From assembly GCF_021919345.1 (NCBI RefSeq), contig NZ_CP089293.1:3348001-3412000 (forward strand): a DNA stretch of 64,000 nucleotides. Reading direction: 5' to 3'. Position numbers and translations under genes: made by a program. Shown here in pieces: positions 24,507 to 31,862 of this stretch; position 1 is the stretch's first letter, and each line of letters starts with the position of its first letter. The notes below the pieces were generated by a model. It ran no database searches. It saw nothing but the letters and a program-made list of their open reading frames with translations, and was not told where the DNA came from. This DNA is from Paenarthrobacter nicotinovorans. GTDB taxonomy: Bacteria > Actinomycetota > Actinomycetes > Actinomycetales > Micrococcaceae.

Positions 24507-25388
24507 GTGGCGACAGCTGCACAATGGATCCAAGGAGCCCGGCTCCGCACCCTGCCCGCGGCAATAGCGCCGGTCCTGATCGGTTCGGCAGCGGCGTACG
24601 AGCTCCATGCTTTCCGGCTGCCGAACGCGATCCTCGCGGCGCTTGTCGCGCTTCTGCTGCAGATCGGCGTCAACTACGCCAACGACTACTCCGACGGCAT
24701 CCGCGGAACCGATGAGGACCGGGTCGGCCCGCTGCGCTTGGTGGGTTCCGGCGCAGCGAAGCCGGAACAGGTGAAGTGGGCGGCCTTCGCCCTTTTCGGC
24801 GCTGCCATGCTGTGCGGCCTCATCCTGGTGATCATTACCCAAACGTGGTGGCTCATCCTGGTGGGCATCGGTTGCGTCCTGGCAGCGTGGGGTTACACGG
24901 GCGGCAAGAACCCCTACGGCTACATGGGCCTGGGTGATGTATTCGTGTTTGTGTTCTTCGGACTGGTGGCCACCCTGGGTACCACCTACACGCAGGCCGG
25001 CCAGGTGAGCCTGGCCGCAGTCATCGGCGCAATAGGTACCGGCCTCATCGCCTGCGCCTTGCTCATGGCCAACAACGTACGGGACATCCCCACGGATACC
25101 GCGGCCGGGAAGCGGACCTTGGCAGTCCGCCTGGGTGACCGTCATGCCCGCGAAAGCTACGTGCTGATGCTGGCCGTGTCCATCCTGCTGGTGATCGTCC
25201 TGGCGCCCACGAAGCCCTGGATGTTGATCGTGCTCCTGCTGATCCCCGCCTGCCTCATGCCTGCATGGCTGATGGTCAACGGCAAGAAGCGCAAGAGCCT
25301 CATCCCGGTGCTCAAGCAGACCGGCCTGATCAACCTCGGCTACAGCCTGTTGTTCTCGCTCGGGCTCATTCTGAGCCGCGGCTTCTAG
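24507..25388 (+). CDS. menA: 1,4-dihydroxy-2-naphthoate polyprenyltransferase MenA
   Basis: A membrane prenyltransferase of 293 residues with about nine helices (UbiA superfamily). It attaches the polyprenyl tail to DHNA to give demethylmenaquinone. VNYANDYSDGIRGTDEDR is the first Asp-rich Mg-diphosphate motif, and NNVRDIPTDTAAGKRTLAVRLGD the second. WIQGARLRTLPAAIAPVLIGSA is the typical start. GTG 24507 starts the gene 53 bases after menE. A strong terminator follows, so the men operon ends here. Confidence 0.95.
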   Translation: MATAAQWIQGARLRTLPAAIAPVLIGSAAAYELHAFRLPNAILAALVALLLQIGVNYANDYSDGIRGTDEDRVGPLRLVGSGAAKPEQVKWAAFALFGAAMLCGLILVIITQTWWLILVGIGCVLAAWGYTGGKNPYGYMGLGDVFVFVFFGLVATLGTTYTQAGQVSLAAVIGAIGTGLIACALLMANNVRDIPTDTAAGKRTLAVRLGDRHARESYVLMLAVSILLVIVLAPTKPWMLIVLLLIPACLMPAWLMVNGKKRKSLIPVLKQTGLINLGYSLLFSLGLILSRGF

Positions 25389-25399
25389 GCTCCACAAAA

Positions 25400-25437
25400 A
25401 GCGAACGCCCCCGGCAATGTGCTGAGGGGCGTTCGCT
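25400..25437. terminator. Bidirectional terminator after menA
   Basis: Perfect 12-base arms AGCGAACGCCCC (25400-25411) and GGGGCGTTCGCT (25426-25437), loop 14 bases, with A-run before and GTTTC after. It serves menA and the convergent DUF4229 gene. Confidence 0.88.
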
Positions 25438-25447
25438 GTTTCAATTC

Positions 25448-25759
25448 TTAGGCCGCGCCGGGGCGCTTGTCGTTATTGACGGCAATGTCCGGGTTCTTCT
25501 CCACCAGGCTGTCCTCAGCTTCGGCGTCTTCAACCTCGCCGGCGGTGCGGATGGGCTTGGCGCGCCCGGAGAAACGCTCGCGCATCGCCGCCGTGGCTTC
25601 GTCGCGCTGCTTCTGGAAGAACAGGTAGCTGATGGCGAAGGCCATGAGCCCTGCGAAGATGGCCGCAGGCAGCAGACCCACCTGCAAAAGGGCGAAGATG
25701 ATGAACAACGGCACGAACAGCGCCAGGCGGATGAGGGAATACTTCAGGAAAGCCACCAT
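25448..25759 (-). CDS. DUF4229 domain small membrane protein
   Basis: A protein of 103 residues with two membrane helices (about 5-27 and 29-48) joined by a short turn, then a charged cytosolic tail (KQRDEATAAMRERFSGR ... VEDAEAEDSLVEKNPDI). This matches the actinobacterial DUF4229 family, often found near menA. The function is unknown. A link to quinone or respiratory membranes is only suggested by position. Confidence 0.75.
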   Translation of the reverse strand: MVAFLKYSLIRLALFVPLFIIFALLQVGLLPAAIFAGLMAFAISYLFFQKQRDEATAAMRERFSGRAKPIRTAGEVEDAEAEDSLVEKNPDIAVNNDKRPGAA

Positions 25760-25846
25760 CCAAGTTTAGCCGCCCGAATGGTTGCACTCTGGTCACGGCC
25801 CAAAGAGGGCGTCCAGCGAACGGCTTCCGGGCACTAGACTTGATGC

Positions 25847-26254
25847 ATGCTCCGCGTTATAGGCGTCGTCGTCGTTCTTGTTGTCTTCGTCTATGCCCTG
25901 GTGGATGTCATACGCACTGACCGGCACCAGACCCGCGGCATTTCGAAGACCGCGTGGATCATCGTGATGATCGTCCTGCCGTTGCTGGGTGCCGTTCTGT
26001 GGTTCATTTTCGGCCGTCCCTACAACAAGCCCACGGCCACCCCCGTAAGGCGCCACCCCACCGCACCGGACGACGACCCCGAGTTCCTCCGCAACCTGGA
26101 GACCCGCCGTCGCAACCAAGCCGAAGAGGACCGCCTGAAGAAGCTCAAGGCGGATCTCGAAGCCAAGGAACGCAAACTCCGGGACACGTCATCAGGCACG
26201 GACGATGCCCACCGCGGTGAGCCGGATACGCATGATACCGACGAGCTGAAGTAG
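25847..26254 (+). CDS. PLD nuclease N-terminal domain membrane protein
   Basis: A protein of 135 residues with two membrane helices (VIGVVVVLVVFVYALVDVI and AWIIVMIVLPLLGAVLWFIF) around RTDRHQTRGISKT, the pattern of the phospholipase D N-terminal (PLDc_N) family. GRPYNK follows the second helix. No catalytic HKD motif is present, so it is not a nuclease. The C-terminal 75 residues are highly charged and probably coiled coil. It is 6 bases upstream of the next membrane protein gene and likely co-transcribed. Confidence 0.75.
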   Translation: MLRVIGVVVVLVVFVYALVDVIRTDRHQTRGISKTAWIIVMIVLPLLGAVLWFIFGRPYNKPTATPVRRHPTAPDDDPEFLRNLETRRRNQAEEDRLKKLKADLEAKERKLRDTSSGTDDAHRGEPDTHDTDELK

Positions 26255-26260
26255 GCAAAC

Positions 26261-26851
26261 ATGGCCCAGCAAGCTGATGGTTCACGGCAGTCACCCTCCA
26301 CGCCATCAGTCAGCGGGCCACCGGCGCCACCCCAGCGCCCGGGCATGTCCCTTTCAACTCCGCCGCCCATCCCTGCAGCGGTAAAGCCTCCCGGCCCGGC
26401 CCGGTTGTCCCGTTCGCTGTGGCTGGCAAGTTTCGTGGCCGGCATCGCCGTGGTCTTCACGGGGTTCCTTGGCCGCGACGCCCACTTTGAGCGCTTGAAG
26501 GGCGTTATCCAGTCCATGGTCCCGGACGGCGACGCCAACTCCGTCGAGGGGGCCGCCGCCGTCGTATTCCTCGGCAGCCTGGCCATGATCGCCGTGGTGG
26601 TCGCGATGGAAGCCGTCCTCTTGGCGATCCTTTTCAGGCGACGCACGTGGCCCCGTTGGGCCTTGGCTCCCCTGCTCCTCCTCCACGCCGTCGTCACCGT
26701 GATCACCGCTGATTATGTGGTCGCTCCGGGCAATGACGGCGTCATGGCCATGGTGCTTCTCGCCGCGCAATTCATCCTCGCTGCAGCCGGCCTGATTCTG
26801 CTTTTCCTGCCGTCGACGACAGCCTGGCTGCTCAGCGGGCGGCGGGCATAG
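26261..26851 (+). CDS. Hypothetical four-helix membrane protein
   Basis: I do not recognise this 196-residue protein. A proline-rich N-terminus of about 45 residues (PSVSGPPAPPQRPG and similar) is followed by about four membrane helices: WLASFVAGIAVVFTGFLG, AAVVFLGSLAMIAVVVAMEA, WALAPLLLLHAVVTVITA and VLLAAQFILAAAGLILLFL. It follows the PLDc_N gene closely. Its last 20 bases overlap the end of the convergent dynamin-like gene. Confidence 0.65.
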   Translation: MAQQADGSRQSPSTPSVSGPPAPPQRPGMSLSTPPPIPAAVKPPGPARLSRSLWLASFVAGIAVVFTGFLGRDAHFERLKGVIQSMVPDGDANSVEGAAAVVFLGSLAMIAVVVAMEAVLLAILFRRRTWPRWALAPLLLLHAVVTVITADYVVAPGNDGVMAMVLLAAQFILAAAGLILLFLPSTTAWLLSGRRA

Positions 26852-28310
26852 CCGCCAGGATACCTTCGCAACTGCGCAGGACAACCCGGCAGGCTTCCAC
26901 CGCCGAAGGCTCGACCAACAACGGGTTTTCCGCGATCTGCCGCCAACGGTCAAGGGCCCTGCGGGTTTCGCGCGCGATCTCCTCCGCGTCCGCGTCCGGG
27001 GGAAGTCCCAGCCTCTGGAACGGAAGGTTGCCGCGGCCGCCCACCAGTCGTTCCGCGTCCTCTGCCTGCCCGGGTGGCAGGACCACACCACCTGTCCGCA
27101 GCGAGCCCAGGAGCTTGAGTTCGCGGAATTCGTGCGCGCCGGCAAGCAACTCCTCCAGCGCCGGTTCGAGGACTGCTGACTGGCCGGGTTGGGAGCCGCT
27201 CAGCAGTGACTCCAAACCCACGACGGCGGCACGCGCCTTGAGTGCGTCGGCCCGCGTTTGGAACAAGGAGGCCACTGTGTCCAGCAGGCGGCCGAGTCCG
27301 CTGCGTCGCGCGAGTTCGTGCGCCAGTTCCGTCGGGTTGGTGATTCCGCCCCGGATCAGGGCCACTGCCAGCCGGATCCCGAACAGCCCGAACCGTTGAA
27401 CCAGGGAAGCCTTCAGGCCGGGCTCCACGCCTTCCGGTCCGGCCGCGCGGACAAAGCGGTCAACAGAAAGCATCATCCTTTCGCGCTGGTTCCGGTCCAT
27501 GCGCGCCAGGAGCATGAGGGCGTCCACGTCGCCCTGGCGCATGGTCCTGGAGCTCTGCGCCAGCAGTCCCGCCACGGGTACCACTCCCAGCGCGAGCGGT
27601 TTGAGGTTTTCGTCCCGGCTGTATCTGTCGGCAATCACGGCAGCGGAAATGAGCGAATCTATCCTGCCGGCACCTATCTCATCCGCGCGTGACAGGACAG
27701 CGAGGGCATTGACCGTCCCGGACTTCCCGGCGGCGGTGTCCTTGAAGGATTCGAGGAACCGGACATCCGAGGCGTGCAAATGACGCATCAGGTAGATAAC
27801 GGCGTCCGCAGCGGTGGGAGCGTCTTCGGGAAGCAGGAAGGCCGTGGACCTCCCGGATACATCCTTGGACAAGGAAGCGATGCCCGGAGTGTCGATCAAG
27901 GTGAGATCCCGGAGGCTGGCTGCCGGCCAATCAACCACGAGCTTTTCCACGTCCTCCGCCTGGAATTCCCCCAATGAAAACACCAAGCGGCCATCTTCAC
28001 GGTGCACTGGCAGCGCCTGCGGCCCGCCTGCCAAGGGGTGCAGGGTGATACGGGGAGCGTGCCCGTAGCGGTACCACGTGACGATCTTCGTGCACTCACC
28101 GGCGTCGGTAGGAGCGATCTCCTCGCCGATGATGGCATTGAGAAGGGTGGACTTTCCGGCTTTGACCATTCCGGCCACCGCAATGCGCAACGGCCCGGCA
28201 AGGCGTTGGTCGAGGTCGTCCAGGACAGCCAGGGCAGCCGGGTCCCCCTGGAAGACCTCCCGCGCTTGCCGGAGCAGCTCCGCTGCGCCGGCGATTCCCG
28301 ATTCGATCAT
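26832..28310 (-). CDS. Dynamin-like GTPase, IniC-like
   Basis: A 492-residue large GTPase. The P-loop VAGMVKAGKSTLLNAI (about 45-57) matches GxxxxGKS. LTLIDTPGIASLSKD is the G3 motif, and ALAVLSRADEIG stands in the G4 position with RAD instead of NKxD. The C-terminal half is helical, as in bacterial dynamin-like proteins. No clear membrane segment is seen. Its start overlaps the stop of the larger GTPase gene by four bases (ATGA), so the two are translationally coupled. The order IniB-, IniA-, IniC-like equals mycobacterial iniBAC. These proteins respond to envelope stress and probably remodel membranes. Confidence 0.82.
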   Translation of the reverse strand: MIESGIAGAAELLRQAREVFQGDPAALAVLDDLDQRLAGPLRIAVAGMVKAGKSTLLNAIIGEEIAPTDAGECTKIVTWYRYGHAPRITLHPLAGGPQALPVHREDGRLVFSLGEFQAEDVEKLVVDWPAASLRDLTLIDTPGIASLSKDVSGRSTAFLLPEDAPTAADAVIYLMRHLHASDVRFLESFKDTAAGKSGTVNALAVLSRADEIGAGRIDSLISAAVIADRYSRDENLKPLALGVVPVAGLLAQSSRTMRQGDVDALMLLARMDRNQRERMMLSVDRFVRAAGPEGVEPGLKASLVQRFGLFGIRLAVALIRGGITNPTELAHELARRSGLGRLLDTVASLFQTRADALKARAAVVGLESLLSGSQPGQSAVLEPALEELLAGAHEFRELKLLGSLRTGGVVLPPGQAEDAERLVGGRGNLPFQRLGLPPDADAEEIARETRRALDRWRQIAENPLLVEPSAVEACRVVLRSCEGILAAMPAAR

Positions 28311-30190
28311 CCCGCCGGAACCGCGGACGACGCCGGAACGGCGTGCTGTCCTCCGGCCCCTTCTTCCTGAAGTTGCCGGGCAACCGCGTGCAAGGTTTCC
28401 ACGGCTTTGAGCTGGTTCTTGATCTCCTTGATCCGCAGGTCCCGCTCGGCAGCATAGGTGGCTGCCGCCTTCTGCGCCGCAGCCACGGATTCGGTGAGGG
28501 AACGGTGGTGTTCCTCTGCGATGTCCGTGAAGTGATCCCGGGTGGCCCGCTGAACCAGCCGCAACCGGTCCTTGAGTTGCTTGCCCACCTGGAACACGAC
28601 GTCGTCCACCTGCTTCCGCACCAGGAGTTTGGCCTCTGCCTGCCGACGTTTCAGCCGTGCTTCCTGCTCCTCCCGATACGCTTTCCGGCCCAGCATGAGC
28701 CCGGCCCCCACAGACAGCGGGTTGATCAGGGCCAAGCCAAACAAACCCGTCAAGAGGCCAAACATCAGCACCCCGCCGTAGGACCCGCGCATGCCGATCA
28801 GAACCTTCTGCACAGGTCCCATACGGCCATCTTCCATGTCCTGGATTTCTGCCACGGGGTCAAGCACTCCGCCGGTGTCGGCAACGTGGAGGGCAGGCAA
28901 AGCCACTTCGTCTTCGGAAAAATGCTCTGCCACCTGTCCGGCCAGCCACTGTGCCCGCTCGCTGGTCCACACGAAAGTGTCGGACACGGCGGCGGCAACG
29001 CTTTGTTCAAGCCACTTGGCGAACTGTTCCCACGCGGGACCGGGATCGCCCTGGTCAATGGCCGCCTCGGCTTCGCGTTGTATTCGCCGAAGACGGTCCT
29101 TGAGGTCATATTCCATGTCCGCGATGAGATCGCCAATGCCGTCATTCAGGGTGGTCTGCCATCGGGCGGACTTCTTCCGGAGCGCGTCGGCATCGTCCTT
29201 GGCCGCTTTCAGGCCCGCGATCATCTGCGGTGTGTCTTCGGGATTTTCCAAGGCCCCAAGTTCCGACCGCAACGCCAGCATGAGGTTCCCCGTAACCGAC
29301 ACGAGGTCGTTGCCTACGGACCGGCGCTGGATGAGAGCCGCCTCAGCAACAATGGCGTTTCGCAGGTAGGAGACCAGCTCCGGGAATCCGGATTCGTTGT
29401 TCAATTCGGCGTCCTGGAGCCTCGCGGCCTCGAGCCGCACCTCCGAAGAGACAGGAAACAGGGGGATGTCCGGCCCGACGTCGGCCAGGTGGCCCTTGTC
29501 CAGCTCAGCGATCTGGCGCCATGCCGGATAGAGGTCTGTTTTGGACAGCACGCAGGCTACGTTGGGACTCACGCGCATGGCTTGCCGGAGGAAGCGCATT
29601 TCCGGTTCTGTGTACTCCTGGGACGCATCGGAGACAAACAGCATGGCATGTGCCGAGGGCAATGCCGTGAGCGTGGTCAGGGTGTGGCTTGAGCCAAGTC
29701 CTCCCACTCCCGGGGAATCCACAATGCAGAGCCCGCCTGACAGGAGCTTCCTGGGAAGGGCCACCTCCGCTGCAACGATGTTCCGGGCATTTCCCGGGTT
29801 GCCCTTCTCGGAGACGAAGTCGGACAATTCGGCCAACGGCACGGGCTTGCGCTCAAGGCGCGATTCACCGCCGTCGATGTCCGTAAAGCTGTCCGGCCCT
29901 GGGGGATCGGCCGCGGGGACAAGGACAACCGCCGACGCCGGATCACCTTGCCTTACCAGCGTGGGAACGGTGGTGGCGATGTCGTCATCCACCGGGCACA
30001 CAGGAGCGTTGACCAAAGCGTTGATGAGCTGGCTCTTCCCTTGTTTGAACTCGCCCACCACAATCACCCTGACGTTGGGGTCCTGCAGGCGTCGGAGCGT
30101 GTTGTCCAAGCGCCGCCTGAGGTCGTTCCGCTCACCTGCCAGTGCTATCCCGTGCTCCACAAGGGTGGTCATGCGTACTGTTTCCGCCAC
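28307..30190 (-). CDS. Dynamin-like GTPase, IniA-like
   Basis: A 627-residue dynamin family GTPase. The P-loop VIVVGEFKQGKSQLINALV (about 43-61), LCIVDSPGVGGLG as G3 and ACVLSKTDLYPAW as G4 (SKTD) are all present. A hydrophobic hairpin YGGVLMFGLLTGLFGLALINPLSVGAGLMLG (about 505-535) is probably a membrane paddle, followed by a charged coiled coil. This layout equals mycobacterial IniA and other bacterial dynamins that bind and fuse or stabilise membranes. Start GTG 30190, behind AAAGGAAG; GTG 30208 is an alternative. It lies 130 bases after the IniB-like gene. Confidence 0.85.
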   Translation of the reverse strand: MAETVRMTTLVEHGIALAGERNDLRRRLDNTLRRLQDPNVRVIVVGEFKQGKSQLINALVNAPVCPVDDDIATTVPTLVRQGDPASAVVLVPAADPPGPDSFTDIDGGESRLERKPVPLAELSDFVSEKGNPGNARNIVAAEVALPRKLLSGGLCIVDSPGVGGLGSSHTLTTLTALPSAHAMLFVSDASQEYTEPEMRFLRQAMRVSPNVACVLSKTDLYPAWRQIAELDKGHLADVGPDIPLFPVSSEVRLEAARLQDAELNNESGFPELVSYLRNAIVAEAALIQRRSVGNDLVSVTGNLMLALRSELGALENPEDTPQMIAGLKAAKDDADALRKKSARWQTTLNDGIGDLIADMEYDLKDRLRRIQREAEAAIDQGDPGPAWEQFAKWLEQSVAAAVSDTFVWTSERAQWLAGQVAEHFSEDEVALPALHVADTGGVLDPVAEIQDMEDGRMGPVQKVLIGMRGSYGGVLMFGLLTGLFGLALINPLSVGAGLMLGRKAYREEQEARLKRRQAEAKLLVRKQVDDVVFQVGKQLKDRLRLVQRATRDHFTDIAEEHHRSLTESVAAAQKAAATYAAERDLRIKEIKNQLKAVETLHAVARQLQEEGAGGQHAVPASSAVPAG

Positions 30191-30320
30191 GGTTCTTCCT
30201 TTGCTCACATGCCGCCCCTTGTCAGGGGGCCACGAAGTGCCCGGCAGGAGGGGGTCCACCTGCCGGGCACTGCTGGGGTTTCGCGCTTGTGCTTGCAACT
30301 CCTGCGCGGAGGGTGCTGCC

Positions 30321-31688
30321 TCAGTCGATGTCGACGTCGTTCTTGGCAACCACCACCGAATCATCAATGTCGTTGTACTCGACATCGAGTTCGTTATCCG
30401 CCACAACAACGTTGTCCTCGACGTTGGTGTAGTCAACGTCGACGTCGCCTACGGTGGTGGAATTGTCCTCGGTGTAGGTCAACTCGTTGTCGGCCACAAC
30501 GATGGAATCATTGATGACGTTGACGTCGTCCACTTCCACGTTGGTGGAGTAGTCCGGCGAGTATTCCAGGTCCAGTTCGTTGTCCTGGACCACCACGGAA
30601 TCGTTCACCACTTGTACGTCCTCCAGATCGACATCCACGTCCGTGGAGTTGTCGTTGAACGAGTCCGTGGCCGTGTTGGTGGTGTTGGTTGTGGTGGTCG
30701 TGTTCGTTGTGTTGGTGGTATTCGTTGTGTGGTTGGAGTTGTCCTCGTTGAACGAATCCTCGATCTCCACATCCACATCAACATCGGTATTGTACGAATC
30801 CTCTGTGTTGTAGGAATCGTCCGTGTTGTACGAGTCCTTGGTCACCGAATGATCCGAGTAGTCGTTGCCCACCGAGACATCGTTGTTGTTGCCGCTGGTG
30901 TTGACGTTGACCGAGTTGTCCACGGTGTGGTCATCGTTGTTCGTGGTGGTGGTTGTGGTCGTGGTGTTTCCGGAATTCGTGACATCGTCGCCGGCGGCAA
31001 TGGCACCATCACCGGAGGCGATCACTGCGTCCTGGTTGAACATCTGGGAGACATCTCCGTTGGCCCAGATGTTCTGGTTCACCGACTGGTCCGTGATCGT
31101 GTCGCGGTCATCAATGGTGGTGGTGTAGGAGTAGTTGTTCACCACGTGGACGAGTTGCTGGACCGCATGTGCATGGTCGTCGTGCCCGCCGCCCCAACCA
31201 CCGCCGGCACCGCCACCGCCGCCGCCGTGATCGTCGTCGTGGTCGTGGTCATGACCGTCATGCCCGCCATCCCAACCACCGCCGGCACCGCCACCGCCGC
31301 CGCCGTGATCGTCGTCGTGGTCGTGGTCATGACCGTCATGCCCGCCATCCCAACCACCGCCGGCACCGCCACCGCCGCCGCCGTGATCGTCATCGTGTTC
31401 CGGGCGTCCGCCGCCACTCCAGCCGCCGCCATCGTGCTCGGGCCGTCCGCCGCCGGTCGTCGCGTGGTTTCCTCCGGTGTTGTATTCACGGTCGAAGGAC
31501 GACCGGGCATTGATCGGTGCGTAGTCGAGGACCACGGGGCGGACGGCGTCGACATCTGCGGAGGAGACATCCCGCAGGCCCGCAGCGGCGAGGGCCGCTT
31601 CGGGATCGCGTACAAAGTCTTCTGCGGCGTCAGGATCGTTGAACAGGCTCATCAGGAACTGCACGAGCTGTTGTGCGAGTGTTGGCAT
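30321..31688 (-). CDS. IniB N-terminal domain protein with acidic repeat region
   Basis: A 455-residue protein. Residues 1-60 (LVQFLMSLFNDPDAAEDFVRDPEAALAAAGL and on) match the IniB N-terminal domain. Residues about 75-170 hold three copies of DDDHGGGGGGAGGGW(D/G)GGHD with a 26-residue period, rich in His, Asp and Gly. Then VNNYSYTTTIDDRDTITDQS starts a long Asn/Thr/Asp-rich part ending in repeats such as NDSVVVQDNELDLEY and NDSIVVADNELTYTE. The repeats suggest a beta-solenoid or fibrous surface protein. There is no signal peptide. GAGGGAG precedes ATG 31688. It is first of the iniBAC-like genes. Confidence 0.82.
   Translation of the reverse strand: MPTLAQQLVQFLMSLFNDPDAAEDFVRDPEAALAAAGLRDVSSADVDAVRPVVLDYAPINARSSFDREYNTGGNHATTGGGRPEHDGGGWSGGGRPEHDDDHGGGGGGAGGGWDGGHDGHDHDHDDDHGGGGGGAGGGWDGGHDGHDHDHDDDHGGGGGGAGGGWGGGHDDHAHAVQQLVHVVNNYSYTTTIDDRDTITDQSVNQNIWANGDVSQMFNQDAVIASGDGAIAAGDDVTNSGNTTTTTTTTNNDDHTVDNSVNVNTSGNNNDVSVGNDYSDHSVTKDSYNTDDSYNTEDSYNTDVDVDVEIEDSFNEDNSNHTTNTTNTTNTTTTTNTTNTATDSFNDNSTDVDVDLEDVQVVNDSVVVQDNELDLEYSPDYSTNVEVDDVNVINDSIVVADNELTYTEDNSTTVGDVDVDYTNVEDNVVVADNELDVEYNDIDDSVVVAKNDVDID
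31201..31391. repeat. 78 bp coding tandem repeat (about 2.5 copies)
   Basis: Units begin at 31201, 31279 and 31357 with a 78-base period; the first two are identical and the third covers about 35 bases before diverging. They encode the 26-residue His/Asp/Gly repeat of the IniB-like protein. Copy number may vary between strains. Confidence 0.85.
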
Positions 31689-31812
31689 TGGAGTGCTCCC
31701 TCAAATTCTGTGGTTTTCGAAATTGGCCCGGCGCCTTTGCCGGGCTTGCATTCAACGTATTGCCGGGACCGAAGACCGGGCATCGGGGGTGGTCCCCCTA
31801 CCCCATGCCCTG

Positions 31813-31846
31813 CCGTTAGGGGATTGCCGGGTTTTCCGTTAGGGGG
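31813..31846. promoter_or_regulatory. Direct repeats upstream of the IniB-like gene
   Basis: CCGTTAGGGG occurs at 31813-31822 and again at 31836-31845, 23 bases apart (about two helix turns), 125-158 bases before the IniB-like start. The spacing suits an activator of the LuxR type, and such a gene lies just upstream. The gap 31689-31862 also has a GCCCGGC/GCCGGGC hairpin near 31733-31754. Confidence 0.45.
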
Positions 31847-31862
31847 CTGAGGGGGGTCCCGC

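Noticed and set aside
29541..31850. 769-codon open frame on the plus strand
   Set aside because: It lies opposite the IniB-like and IniA-like genes. Its long Val/Gly-rich stretch is the complement of the Asp/Asn/Thr repeats and it has no domain of its own.
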